Source: Simmondsia chinensis
Lineage: Eukaryota; Streptophyta; Magnoliopsida; Caryophyllales; Simmondsiaceae
Assembly: GCA_018398585.1 (NCBI GenBank)
Contig: JAGTTD010000014.1
Coordinates: 21,699,387-21,763,386 of the forward strand
Length of the DNA stretch: 64,000 bases
Direction of reading: 5' to 3'
Both the position numbers and the translations under genes were made by a program. Below, in pieces: positions 50,833-61,685 of this stretch. The notes under the pieces were generated by a model. That model had not been told where the DNA came from. It saw only the letters and a program-made list of their open reading frames with translations, and ran no database searches. Numbering within the stretch: the stretch's first letter is position 1; each line of letters begins with the position of its first letter.

Positions 50833-53490
50833 CATGTTTCATGCATGGAATCGACACCTGAAATTGAGGTTAAAACGGGAATTGGAGTCGAAAATTCAAT
50901 TTTGTTGTTTGGTCCACTTGCTGGAATTCTATTACACAATTTAGTGGAATTGGGTTTTAACTAAAAATCACACATTCTAGGATGAGGGAAAAGAACTTTT
51001 TCATACTGACTCTACCAACTTGAAACATAAAATGGTTGAACACAATTACCCAAAAACCAAGATGACTTGGAACCGTAAAATCCAAACCAACCTAAATTTG
51101 ACCCAAAATTCAAAATGACCCAACTTATATGACTCGAACCTGAATAGACCTAAATAGATCTAACTCAAAGTTCCCAACAACAACAACAATCCCAGTGCCT
51201 CCAGCACTCTCGCAAAAAACAGGGTCCTTTTTTTTTTTGGGGGGGTGGGGGGTACGCAGCCTTACCCCTTCATTCAGGGTAAGAAGGCTGTGTCGGGGGG
51301 CCCCCAACCTGAGAAACATAAAAGGCATAAAAGCAAAAAGCATCAAAGCGTAAAAGCAAAAGAAAGAGAAAGCATAAGAGCATAAAAACAATGGCATAAA
51401 GTAAGCATATAGAAGGTATAAAGCAGCAATCGGCAATATAACAGCTCACAGCCATATCAAGTAAATCCAACAGGCAAACATATAAGCCTAGGGGCACTAG
51501 TGATAGCTTGTGTTAGCTAAATTATGCTCCTAAATTCTTATCCGCTGCATCAGCTACCCCTATGTTAGCCCTCCACTGAGCTCTATTTAGGGCCATCTCC
51601 TCTTGTAAGTTTAGGTGGGTGAGGTCGTGTCGGATCATCTCCATCCATCTCTTCTTTGGCCTGCCTCTCCCTCTCCTCCCAAGTGTAGCATGGAGTTATT
51701 CGCATCTCATAACAGTGCAAGTGGTCAGTCTCCTCCTAACATATGCCCAATCCACAACAAACGTTGCTCCCGCAATTTATCTTCTATCAGGGCCACGCCC
51801 AATTTGCTTCTTATGACGTCATTTCTGATCCTATCCTTCCCTATATGTCACACAACCACCGCAATATCCTCATCTCCGCCACTTCAGCTTCTGTGTATGC
51901 TGTTGTTTCATTGGCCAACACTCTGCACCATATGACAGAACTGGTCTCACTACCTTCTTATAGTATTTTTCCCTTTAACTTTAACGGGGAACTTTCTACG
52001 CAAAGTACCACAGAGGCCATCCTCCATTTATGGCAGCCTGCTTTAGTACGGTTGTTGACATCCTCGTCAACTTCGCCGTGCTACTGTACGATCGAACCCA
52101 AATATCTAAAACACTCCTTTTTCGATATAGACTTCAATCCAATCTTGACATCTTCTATGCTAGTGGAAGTACAGAACTTAAGTTTCATATACTCGATCTT
52201 GGATCTACTAAGTCGTAAGCCTTTCAATTCCAAGGCCCTTTTCCAAAGTTCCAGCTTCTCATTTACCTCTTCCCGAGATTCCCCCACCAAAACTATATCA
52301 TCTGCGAAAAGCATGCACTAAGGCAAACCCCCTTGGATGTGCCTAGTAGGCTCGTCCATAACCAGAATGAACAAGAAGGGACTCAAGGCTGATCCTTGGT
52401 GTACCCCAACTGTAATGGGGAACGCATCAATCTCCCCTTCTACTATACGCAAATTTGATAGTGCATTCTCATACATGTCTTTAATGGCTCAACTATAGGG
52501 CACAGGGATGTCTTTCTTCTCCAAAACCCTTCAAAGGACCTCTCTTGGCACTTTATCATATGCCTTCTCCGAACTAATGCGCCACACTCTGAAATTATAG
52601 GAGCGGGTTATACAAAGAAGGTTACGGGTACAAACAGGGGTGTCAGAGAGTCAATTTGGATCTATGTCTGGTAGATCAACGATAGAAGCCATACATCTCT
52701 TAAGGCGAACGGGAGAGCACTATAGATTATGACAAACCCAATAGAGCAAAAATCCAAGATGACTCAAGCCCAAAATGACCCTACCTAACTCGAACCCAAC
52801 TTGAATGAGAATAAAACAAGCTAATCAATAGCCCGAGACATCCCAACCTCTCACCCAAAACCTGAAGACGACTAAAATTGAAAAAGACCCGACTCTACTC
52901 AATTCGACCTACATTTGACCCAAACCCAAGTAACTTGAAATTGGAAACAACACAACCTAATTGACTTGAAACAAGGATGGGTCCAACCTAAAATCACCTT
53001 ATCCAACTCAATCTCAATACGCTCTACCTACATCCCAAAATGAACCCACCAAATTAACCTAGACTCCGATAACACTTAAGCACTACGGATTTGAGCGAAG
53101 TAAAACCTGACCAAATTTAACCCGAAACTCAGCATGGCTCCATCAGAAAATTATATGATCCAATCACAACCCCACCCTAGTTGACGTCAAACCCTAAAAT
53201 GATCTAACTCGATTGACCCAAAACTCAAAATTATTGCTTATTGTTTACAATTCCAACTTTCAATTTCTTTGATTACCCAAATAATGGAATTTCATTTCCA
53301 TCCTAATTAAATTAAATTAGGATTAAAATTTGAACACCATCCTAGCTTCTATTCAATCAAATTGGGATTAGAATTACAATACCATAGTCCAATTCCAATG
53401 CATATGCAAATAAGGTCTTGTTTGATGCATGGAATTGGAGCTTGTCATTGAAGCTGAAACTTAGATTGAAATTCAGAATTCCAATTTTGT
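50833..53490. repeat. AATTCCAATT-bordered minisatellite element split by an RTE LINE
   Basis: The left end (50833-51175) starts TTTCATGCATGGAAT and passes into CAAAATGACCCAAC-type units. The right part (52710-53490) continues with GACCCAAACCCAAGTAAC and AACTCGATTGACCC words and ends near TGATGCATGGAATTGG. The whole is oriented opposite to the block at 28310. The LINE at 51176-52590 sits between the halves. Confidence 0.55.
51176..52590 (-). mobile_element. RTE-clade LINE, copy 4 (3' part)
   Basis: Tail with AACAACAACAACAATCCCAG; the minus strand encodes [20 protein letters not shown] and [20 protein letters not shown] (52314-52170), the YADD-type reverse transcriptase active site and following region, then the C-terminal part. 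5'-truncated near 52590. It lies in the intergenic side and is in the same orientation as the other three long copies. Confidence 0.83.
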
Positions 53491-53599
53491 TATGTACTAG
53501 AGTAAGGGTAAACTTAGCTACCCACAATCCATCTTAAGGTCACTCAAGTATCAATCCCCACGTCAATTCTCACCACTCACCATCAAATGTCATACGCAA

Positions 53600-54035
53600 G
53601 GGTGTAAATGAGCCAAGTCAAGTCAAGCCAAGCACCCCCTTGTTCAAACTTAAGCTTGATAAACCTTACAGAGCTCGAGTTCGAGCCGAGTCTTATCAAG
53701 CTTCAAACCCTTTTCGAACTCGGATTGATAAGATTTTAGTGTGTTTGATACTCAGGCAAGCACGTGCGGAATCTAGATCATGATCGATCCAAAGTAGCTA
53801 TTGAGTCAAGCTCGCTACCAAACTGAGCTCTTTAAGTTACTATCGAACTATTTTCTAACTAATCCCTATTGTAAACAAACTCTTAACGAGCCTTAATGAG
53901 CTTTTAATGAGCTCCTATCAAGCCCTTAACAAGCCTTTATCAGACTGTTCATGAATGTTAACAACCCAAGCGCCTCCTATTTAATCTTGACTTGTAAAGC
54001 TTATCAAGCCTACTCGAACTTTTCTTGATCAACTA
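53600..54035. repeat. GAGCC/AAGCTTGA-rich inverted repeat region
   Basis: AATGAGCCAAGTCAAGTC and GAGCTCGAGTTCGAGCC on the left, CTTGACTTGTAAAGCTTATC on the right, with TTAACGAGCCTTAATGAGC units between. Same style as 21215-21885. Immediately precedes an LTR-like repeat. Confidence 0.4.
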
Positions 54036-54039
54036 TAAC

Positions 54040-55290
54040 TATAACACCCCATATCCTCTAAAATTGGGGGTAACAAGCTGTAGGCACGCTTAGAACCTAC
54101 AAGGCTTTTAAACTTAGCAAAAGTAATGAAATATTTGTTCTTGATTGAAGTATCATGAATTTACATATATAATGACTTTCGTTACAACTAGTATATTCTA
54201 AAAAAAAACTACATATGTTCTCATAGAAAAAGAAGGGAAACTAAGTCTCCTGCAATACAAAATGCCTAAATTTGTGTAAGTCTATCTAGTGCCCTATGAT
54301 CCGTCCTCAAGTAGTATCTGGAACATTTTAAGAAAAAACACAAAACAACGAGTTAAAAGCTCAATAGGAAATCATCATCAAACATAAAACCAATTTAACC
54401 ATGGTATTACATGTAAAAACTCATTCTATTTTTCTATACAAGATAATCTTTCAGTCAAATGATTTAGAGGGAGAGAAGCAATTTCCTTTGAGTCGGTTGA
54501 CTTTCACACCACATACACAGCCAAATTATTGTTTTGGAACGTTTAACACCATTGTGCACAGCAACACCTCACCTAACGGTTAAGTTAGGTAGTTAACCTC
54601 TCCACCAATGTATGCAACATGGTCAACCATTCCAAAACAGCTTTTAACACACCACAGTTGTTTTTCTTATGTTTCCAACGCAACAGATGTAAAACTCATC
54701 ATTTTTCCAACATTGTTTCAAATTTCAAATGACATACTTTCAAAACTCACACAATTTTGCCAAACCAGCATCTTTCAACATAAAACATTTTATTTTATAA
54801 ATTTAATGAAAAATCACACAAAATTAGTGTTAGGTTACATCAAATAGATAATTTGCCTGTCTTATCGAAATAAAGCTTCAAAACTCATTTTTATTTGGTA
54901 TTGGTTCAATCTCTTACCCCTACAAAGTTTTACTTTCAAATCCGACACAAATTGTTAAAATAAATTTTTACACTCTAAAGACATCAATATATGAACTTAA
55001 TGCATACTTCATCAAGGATTTTCAAGAGAAATGACAATTTAGTCATGTTAGCAAACAAATTAACAACTTAAGCAGAATTATGAGTAAAACACACTAGAAG
55101 CAAAATCAAAGCTTTATTACAAGAGATTGATAAAAAATTGACTTACCTTGCTCCTATTACCCAACGCACCAAAATACTTATAACTTGTTCTTCTTATCTT
55201 TTTATGAATTTTTGTTTGGAGTTGGTTTGAACTACTCACACTTACACTCCTATTTATATTTGGACTAATTTAGCAATATGTCGCCATTTA
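54040..55290 (-). mobile_element. LTR-like sequence A of a gypsy remnant
   Basis: The first about 235 bp (ACACCCCATATCCTCTAAAA, GATGAAATATTT-like, CTTGATTGAAGTATCATGAA, GGGAAACTAAGTCTCC) are repeated directly at 56750-56992. Beyond that the two copies differ. Read on the minus strand a TATA-like ATATAAATAGG lies near 55255. The right border is approximate. Confidence 0.5.
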
Positions 55291-55525
55291 AAAAAAATTA
55301 AGGAATCTGGCATCTCAGCAAAAAAAGAATTTAGCGAAATGACACACTTTACTGTACAAGTCTTACGCACTCCATTTGAAATGGCGCGCATACACTACAC
55401 ACTATTATGTACGCTATTTGAAAGGGGTTGTAGTGTATGCACACCATTTGAAACAGCGTGCATAACTTGCACTTTGACTCCCCTAACTTAATAAATATTT
55501 AAATAAGCATATATAGGTCAATGTT

Positions 55526-55598
55526 GGAACTTTAGCTTAGTGGTCAGTGTATCTCAGATTGGTGGGCAAGGACGTGAGTTCAATTCCCACTGTTTCCA
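55526..55598 (+). tRNA. tRNA-like sequence (tRNA pseudogene or SINE head)
   Basis: Exactly 73 bases, with box A TAGCTTAGTGG and box B AGTTCAATTCCC in the right places. A partly paired acceptor stem (GGAA with TTCC) and a T stem with four of five pairs are present. The anticodon stem does not pair, so I do not assign an amino acid and regard it as non-functional. It is 60 bp upstream of a 5S-derived SINE. Confidence 0.4.
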
Positions 55599-55659
55599 TT
55601 TTTGCGTTTATTTAAAACTTATTATTTTTAGAGCTCTTTTTCCAATATAATATAACCAA

Positions 55660-55872
55660 AGAGGGCACCAACACGCCGTCACCGGATCCCATTAGAACTC
55701 CGAAGTTAAGCGTGCTTGGGCGAGAGTAGTACCACGATGAGTGACCTCCTGGGAAGTCCTCACCCTCGGGTTGGGGGCACTAGGAAACAGCCTCTCTTCA
55801 GGCGCACCCCCCCCCCCCCCCCCCCAGACCCTACATAGGCGGGAGCCCTTAAGGCACTGGGTATGTTCCTAG
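55660..55872 (+). mobile_element. 5S rRNA-derived SINE, copy 4
   Basis: Head ACCAAAGAGGGCACCAAC, CACCGGATCCC, GAACTCCGAAGTTAAGCGTG, CTTGGGCGAGAGTAGTACCA; middle CACCCTCGGGTTGGGG and CCTCTCTTCAGG. The GCTGCGTACATCC element is lost and replaced by a C19 tract (55807-55825); the tail then reads GGCGGGAGCCC and GGCACTGGGTATGTTCC. Same subfamily as copies 2 and 3. No clear target duplication. Confidence 0.78.
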
Positions 55873-55991
55873 GAAAAAATTACAATAAATAATTTTATTA
55901 GATATTAATGATCTCACTACTTTTTGTTTCAATATACACATAACTTACTCATATAAATTCTCAAAAAATTTTAGGTTGTATGCAAATTACT

Positions 55992-56008
55992 CCCCCCCCC
56001 CCCCCCCC
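55992..56008 (+). repeat. C17 homopolymer tract
   Basis: 17 C in AT-rich surroundings within the gypsy remnant. Confidence 0.9.
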
Positions 56009-56378
56009 AACCTTTTCAACTTTATGACTTAGATAACATAAGTTGTATACTTATACATGTATATTTATACATATATCTTTTTCAAGTTTATTTGAAATAT
56101 TTTACTTGTACGGAAAAAAAAAATTTGAAAACTAAATATAAAATTTCACAAATAATTCTAAAATTATAAACGGCAAATTAAGAACGTATAAATAGCTCCT
56201 TTTACACCCCTACTTAAACTCATCCCAACTATATGGTTCCTCATCTTCTCTAGGCCTAACAGTCTTCTACCAATGTTCGGCTTCCTTGCAAACTTATATG
56301 TAGCAATTTTCACCTTCAAATTTTCTAGAACATTAGCTGTCTAGAAAATCTTCTCAATCCTTTGACCCACTCTTCCTC

Positions 56379-56591
56379 TTAAATTGGGTCAGATGATCCC
56401 ACAAACTCGGGAGGGTCAAACTTCAAAAATTTAAGCAATGCCGCCATATCCCTCCTTTCCACATCGTCATGTGTCCTACCCCTTCCGCTTTCTCTAAGTA
56501 ATTCAGCAACAACCTTACTCACCCCATCAATGTCAACTTGAAGGAACGCTATTGTTGGCTCCCTTGCACAGCTAGAGCCTGCATTGTGCAT
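56379..56591 (-). pseudogene. gypsy gag fragment
   Basis: Minus strand MHNAGSSCAREP opens a gag-like piece ending MAALLKFLKFDPPEFVGSSD plus PI, like the FLK..PP.F.G..DP start of plant gypsy capsid proteins. A stop follows at once. It lies between the primer site at 56733 and the LTR-like repeat A, in the expected order for a minus-strand element. Confidence 0.6.
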
Positions 56592-56732
56592 CCAGTCCCT
56601 ACTTGTTCCCTATTGTCCCATCTTCCTATATATTAGTTTTCTATAAGAACAAGTTGAACATAATTTTATAGTTTTTATGAAAAGCAAATCCCCTCACCCG
56701 CTTCATGTCCTAAGTCCTTAATTCATAACCTA

Positions 56733-56744
56733 GCTCTGATGCCA
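56733..56744 (-). other. primer binding site of the gypsy remnant
   Basis: Minus strand TGGCATCAGAGC, one base off the initiator-tRNA-Met site, five bases from the LTR edge at 56750. Confidence 0.65.
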
Positions 56745-56749
56745 CTAAA

Positions 56750-57892
56750 TGTAACACCCCATATCCTCTAAAATTGGGGTTTACACGCCATAGGCACGCT
56801 ACAAGCCTTTTAACTTAGCAAAAGTGATGAAATATTTATTCTTGATTGAAGTATCATGAATTTTACATATATAATCACTTTCATTACAGCTAGGACAATA
56901 TTTTAAATAAATAAAAAACAAAACCACATATGTTCCTATACAAAAGGAAGGGAAACTAAGTCTCCTTCAGTACAAAATGCCTAAATTTGCGTCTAGGTAG
57001 GGTGAGATCTACGCAATCTTACGCCTTCAGTGTGCTACCCTAAGGGAGATTGTTTACAATTGGAGAAAAAAAGGATCTCACGTGTCTTGCTGCTATCATG
57101 CTTTATAAAACAAAGAGACTATACATACGAGAAGACAGGGTAAAAACGGGAAAGCAATGCTTAATTGCTAAAACTTCATCAACATGCTCCATGAAACGTG
57201 CACAAAGTTATGAAAGTCTAAAAACAAAGACGATAAACTCATATGTCCTCAAAACGCTCTACGATCTCATACCTTACCTCAAAACCATTTCAATGCGGAA
57301 TCTAGATGAACATTAAATCAAAATCACACCTCAGAAAATCGCAAACAAACTAACTGGAACCCTGCTTCCAAACAATAGCATATTATCATACATTTTGGCA
57401 AAATCATCACAACAATAGGAAGTTTCAGTCAGAAAATAAGACCAAAATCATGCCAAAATATTAAAGTCAGACCAAATTCACCCCCAATATATGAGAATCT
57501 AACGGATAACTTATGCCTACAAACAGAATAAACCTGTAGACTATGTCATACAGAATAAAATCAGAAAAAATCAGAAAATGAAACCCGAGAAACAGACTAA
57601 AATCATACTAAAATCAAATTGGAATGACACTAAAATCCCAAAATAGAGGTGGTCGAGGGTATAGAACACCCGAGGGTAACGAGCTGGGTGGATGGTGCCC
57701 AAGACGAGCCTAACCTGGACGAGCTCGGTGTTGCCGTGGTCGACGGTGCTCGGCGGTTGTCGACGCTGCCGGGGCGATGTCTCGGTGCTAGGGTTTATGC
57801 CTTGGGTAGGAATCAAGAGTGATCACACATCCAAGGGATGTAAAATTAGTCAAAATAATTTTTTATTAAATAAATAAAAGTTCAGGACATTA
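56750..57892 (-). mobile_element. LTR-like sequence B (5' LTR) of the gypsy remnant
   Basis: On the minus strand it begins TGTAATGTCCTGAAC (57892) and ends GGTGTTACA (56750) beside the primer binding site. The last about 240 bp match sequence A at 54040. An RTE tail piece (about 56990-57055) and a GC-rich stretch (57640-57800) lie inside. The pair A/B is only partly alike, so they may come from two related elements. Confidence 0.5.
56990..57055 (-). mobile_element. RTE tail fragment inside the LTR
   Basis: AGATCTACGCAATCTTACGC and GTGCTACCCTAAGGGAGATT resemble the RTE 3' tail in reverse. Very short. Confidence 0.4.
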
Positions 57893-57999
57893 CATTTACT
57901 TGCAGCCTCAGGCCGGGTTCTATGCTCAAAAAACAAAAAAAAAAGACTTTGTTTGTCACGTACAACTGAAATTGCACTGTATTGGACCCAAAAAAAAAA

Positions 58000-59000
58000 A
58001 AAAGAAACAAAGAAATTACACTATATAATTACAATTTTAATTTCAATTCTAATGGAATTGAAATTCTATTATTTGGTTTATCAAAGAAATTGGGGGTCAG
58101 AATTATAATTACGTAATTATTCGAATAATCAAGGATTTTTGGTCAATTGAGTTGGAGTATTTCGATTTTTAAATCAATTATGGTTGGATTTTGGTTGTAG
58201 TAGTCCATATTACTTTCAAGTTATTATGGTCAAAATAACTCACTTCAAGTTCGAATTTCTAGTCAAAAATGGGTCGAGTATCGCGTCAGATCATTTAGTG
58301 TTCAAGTTATCTCGAATTTTCGGTTAATCAAATTAGGCCTTTTCGAGATTCAGGCTACTTATGATCGGGTAAGTCATTTCAAACTCAAGTTATCTTAGTT
58401 TTGAGACAAATTAGTTGTATCATTTCAAATTTCAAGTCATCTTAGGCTAAGTTTGAGATGGGTCTGGATCGTACTAAGTTTTAGGCCAATTTGGCCATTC
58501 ATTTTCACTTCGGCTAAGCTTGTTTACATCATATTCAAGTTAAGTAGTTTTATTTTCTGAATTTAAGTCATCTTAAGTTTCGGGTCAATCGGTTGGGTCA
58601 CTTCGAATTTTGAGCTAAGGTGATTTCGGTCATTTCAAGTTCAAATCATTGGAGTGGGTGATTTCGAGGTTCCGGTCAAATTTTGAGTTGTATCTAAATC
58701 TTTAGATTTTGAGTAATTTTCGATTTAGGTTAATCAAGTGGGGTCATTTTGGGTTTTGGGACAATTGAAGTTAATAAAGAATTGAAGTTCTTTATCCCCC
58801 CTACCTTAAAGAATTGGAAAGTACAATTTTCAATTGAAATCTAATTCCATGGAATTAGGTAGTGGAATTGTAATTCCAATTCTAGCAGATGAACCAAACA
58901 ACAGAATTGTAATTCTTGACCCCAATTCCAACCTCAACCTCTTCTTTTTTTTTGAACAGACAACCTCAACCTTAATTCCATGCTCTAAATATAACCTTAC
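58000..59000. repeat. AATTCCAATT-bordered minisatellite element, third copy
   Basis: Left part with AATTTCAATTCTAATGG and AATTGAAATTCTATT, right part with GGAATTGTAATTCCAATTC and TTCCAACCTCAACC. The interior has degenerate GGGTCATTTTGGG, TCAAGTCATCTTA and TTTTGGGTCAAT units. Same orientation as 28310-30120. Confidence 0.55.
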
Positions 59001-59445
59001 CTTTATTTAAGATTTTTATTCCAAAGCTACCAAACGAAGTACATATGAATTTTTTAAGCATTGTACTTGATAAGTTAAAAAGAAAGGTATTGTATTACTA
59101 TTAATGAATGTTTTTGCAACAAAGTAGCTAAAAAAAAAATTTTTTTTTTGTGAAGTGTGAACCCCACTTGCCTCCTTGCAAGTGGGGAAAAATCAAGCTA
59201 ACTTTAATTTGAAAAGAGTAATTAATAAAGTACCGAACCATCTTTATGTTTTTTCTTTTTTTAACACTATACTTACAGAAGTAAAATAAATAAAGTATTA
59301 TACTAGACAAAATGAATATTTTCAATATTAAGCTAGACAAACCTATTTTTAAGCATTGTATGGTATTCAACACTTACTCATGTGCTTGCATCCTCTGTCG
59401 TAAATTCAATTTATTTTCACTCAGGAATACCAGTTGTGTACAGAA

Positions 59446-59610
59446 ACTCTAGTTCCAAGCCCTATGCGTCAGCACACAACCCCATTTTTTGAGATTGGAT
59501 TTTCTGTAATGTTATGTGTCGACACACAATATCCAGAGAGAGTTTTTGTAATACATGTGTTGACGCACATTAAGTATGTGTCAATACATATCATGTTTAA
59601 GCTAAAATAC
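59446..59610 (+). repeat. TGTGTCGACACA palindrome cluster
   Basis: ATGTGTCGACACACAA near 59514, with decayed versions TGTGTTGACGCACA (59553) and TGTGTCAATACATA (59576). The same palindrome occurs in the solo LTR at 41515, so this may be an LTR scrap. Confidence 0.5.
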
Positions 59611-59721
59611 GTCAAATATACAGCCGAGACATTTTATTTTAAAAATACATCAATAAAAATATACTTATATATTAGGGATTTTTTGCTGAAAAAGCCTACA
59701 TTTTAGGTGCGGTTTTAAAAA

Positions 59722-60365
59722 GGGTAAATTATTAAAAAAAAACCCTGACTTTTGCTTTAATAATTGAAAACTCTGCTCAAAGATAAAACCACCTCACTTT
59801 TGAATATTTTTTCACTTTGCCCCCAAACAACATTTTTTTGACCATTTTGTCCCTCAAATAAAATGGTTAAGTATTTGATTTTATTTTTATGTAGAAATTT
59901 TATATTTTGAAGAAAAATATGGATTTTTTAAATATTTTAAAAATGGGGGGTTTTCTATATTTATAAAAATTATTATTTTAATTAATTATAGTAGTGGGAT
60001 TATAATACCAACAAAAAATATTATATTTTATCTCATAATATTTTTATGAGAATTATAAAAATATCCTTTATCTTATGAACTTATAATAATATTACTATAA
60101 TTAATTAAAATAATAATATTTTCATAAATATAAAAAATTTTCTTAATTCTTTTACTGAAAATATAAAATTTCTAATTTTTATCCAAAAATACAAAGCCCC
60201 CTTCTAAAAATAAAATTAAATAGTAGGGGCAAAATAGTCAAAAATAAGTTATATGAGGTTAAGTGATAAATTTTTAAAAGTGAGAGAGTTTTATGAGAAC
60301 CTTTATTTGTGAGGAAGGCTTTCTGTTTTTTAAGTAAAACACATGGGGTATTTTGTAATTTACCC
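59722..60365. mobile_element. Mutator-like foldback MITE, copy 2, with 9-bp TSD
   Basis: Begins GGGTAAATTA and ends TAATTTACCC like copy 1 at 24883. Flanks are TTTTAAAAA (59713-59721) and TTTCAAAAA (60366-60374), one mismatch. 644 bp against 675 bp for copy 1, with clearly diverged arms. Confidence 0.82.
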
Positions 60366-61685
60366 TTTCAAAAAATCGCCTAACTTTTTTTAAAATTTTC
60401 AAAATCACTCCTAAACTTTCCAAAAAATTTCAATGTCACAAGCTAATGCTAACGCCATTTACCATACTGAATAATATATTTGGCAAATGGCGAATTTATC
60501 CTTCACTTCTGAATTTGTAAAATTGTTAAGAATTTGGCAGGGTGTTATAGCCTTTTCACATGAAAAAACAATAAAAGTATTTTCTATTTATAAAATTATT
60601 TATTATTCATTGAAAAATCCCAATTATTAATTCACTAAAACCAAGGAAAAAAGTTTTGTTAGGATAGTTTGCTAATTTCCTATTTATTTAAAAGGAAAGT
60701 TAATAGTGTTAGTATGCGTTTGATAAGTTTCAGGTGTGTTTTTGAGAAATTAAAAAAGTTAGGTAATTTTTGAAACTACACCAAAAATATAGGTGGTTTT
60801 CAATAAAAGAAAAACCATATATATTATAAAAATCAAGTTCCATATTAGTATTTTTGAGAACTATGATAGATGATTAAGCATATGAGCAAATGTTTATACC
60901 ATATAATGCTTACAAAATTAGTTTAGGACTAGTTTAACTCTCCAAATATTCTTTTTTGCTAGTATAATAACCTTTTTCTTTTATTTTTGTAAGTACAACA
61001 TTAAAAAAACTTTACATAGAGATAGTTTGGTATTTTATTAATTATTTCTTCTATATTGCAATTCTTCCTCACTTGCAAGCCGGCAAGTGGGGTTGACATC
61101 CCACCATGCAATGCTAAAAAAATTAGTTTGTTTTCCTAGTTCCGTACAAAAAAATTTCATTAATATTCAGTATAATACCTTTCTATTTAACATTGCAAAT
61201 ACGGTACTAAAACAATTCATATGTGCCTAATTTGGTTTTTTTAAAACATTCTTCCTTTTTTTTCTTCTAGTCAAAATATATATCTTAAGTAACTAATCAT
61301 GTATCATGTATTAAAGAAAATAAGAACAAAATATAAAGATACCTCATAAAGTTTCTTATCAACCCAATTGACCGTTACAATTTAATATAATTCACCCATT
61401 TTAATTTTATTAAATAGCGCACTAAACTTTTGTTCTTACATACAACTCAAGTCATTAGTTTTCCTACTAAACATAACTTACCCTACACATTTATTTTAGC
61501 TTCATTTTAAATATTAAAATAACCTCCTAAATTATGTCATTAAATTCAAATATTCCAACACACAACTTAATGCATAAATTAAACATAGTATGCGTCCTTA
61601 TTTAAAGTTCTTGAAAAATAACCCCATAATTATGTTTTTAATACACAATAAAGAGTATGATTAATTTAAATGTTAAATTCAATGT

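Larger units (their letters stand above)
59029..61237. mobile_element. 2.2-kb foldback element with about 200-bp arms
   Basis: The left arm (59029-59310) and right arm (60960-61237) are inverted copies, both carrying ACCCCACTTGCC, TTGCAAGTG(G/A)GG, GAGTAATTAATAAAGTACC-like and ACACATATGAATT words. The Mutator-like MITE (59722-60365) is nested inside. No coding part. Confidence 0.6.

Noticed and set aside
55526..55598. Intact tRNA gene
   Set aside because: Length and both promoter boxes fit, but the anticodon stem does not pair and the acceptor stem has mismatches.
57571..57816. Protein gene in the GC-rich stretch on the minus strand
   Set aside because: No recognisable domain; it lies inside an LTR-like sequence, where GC-rich leader sequence is common.
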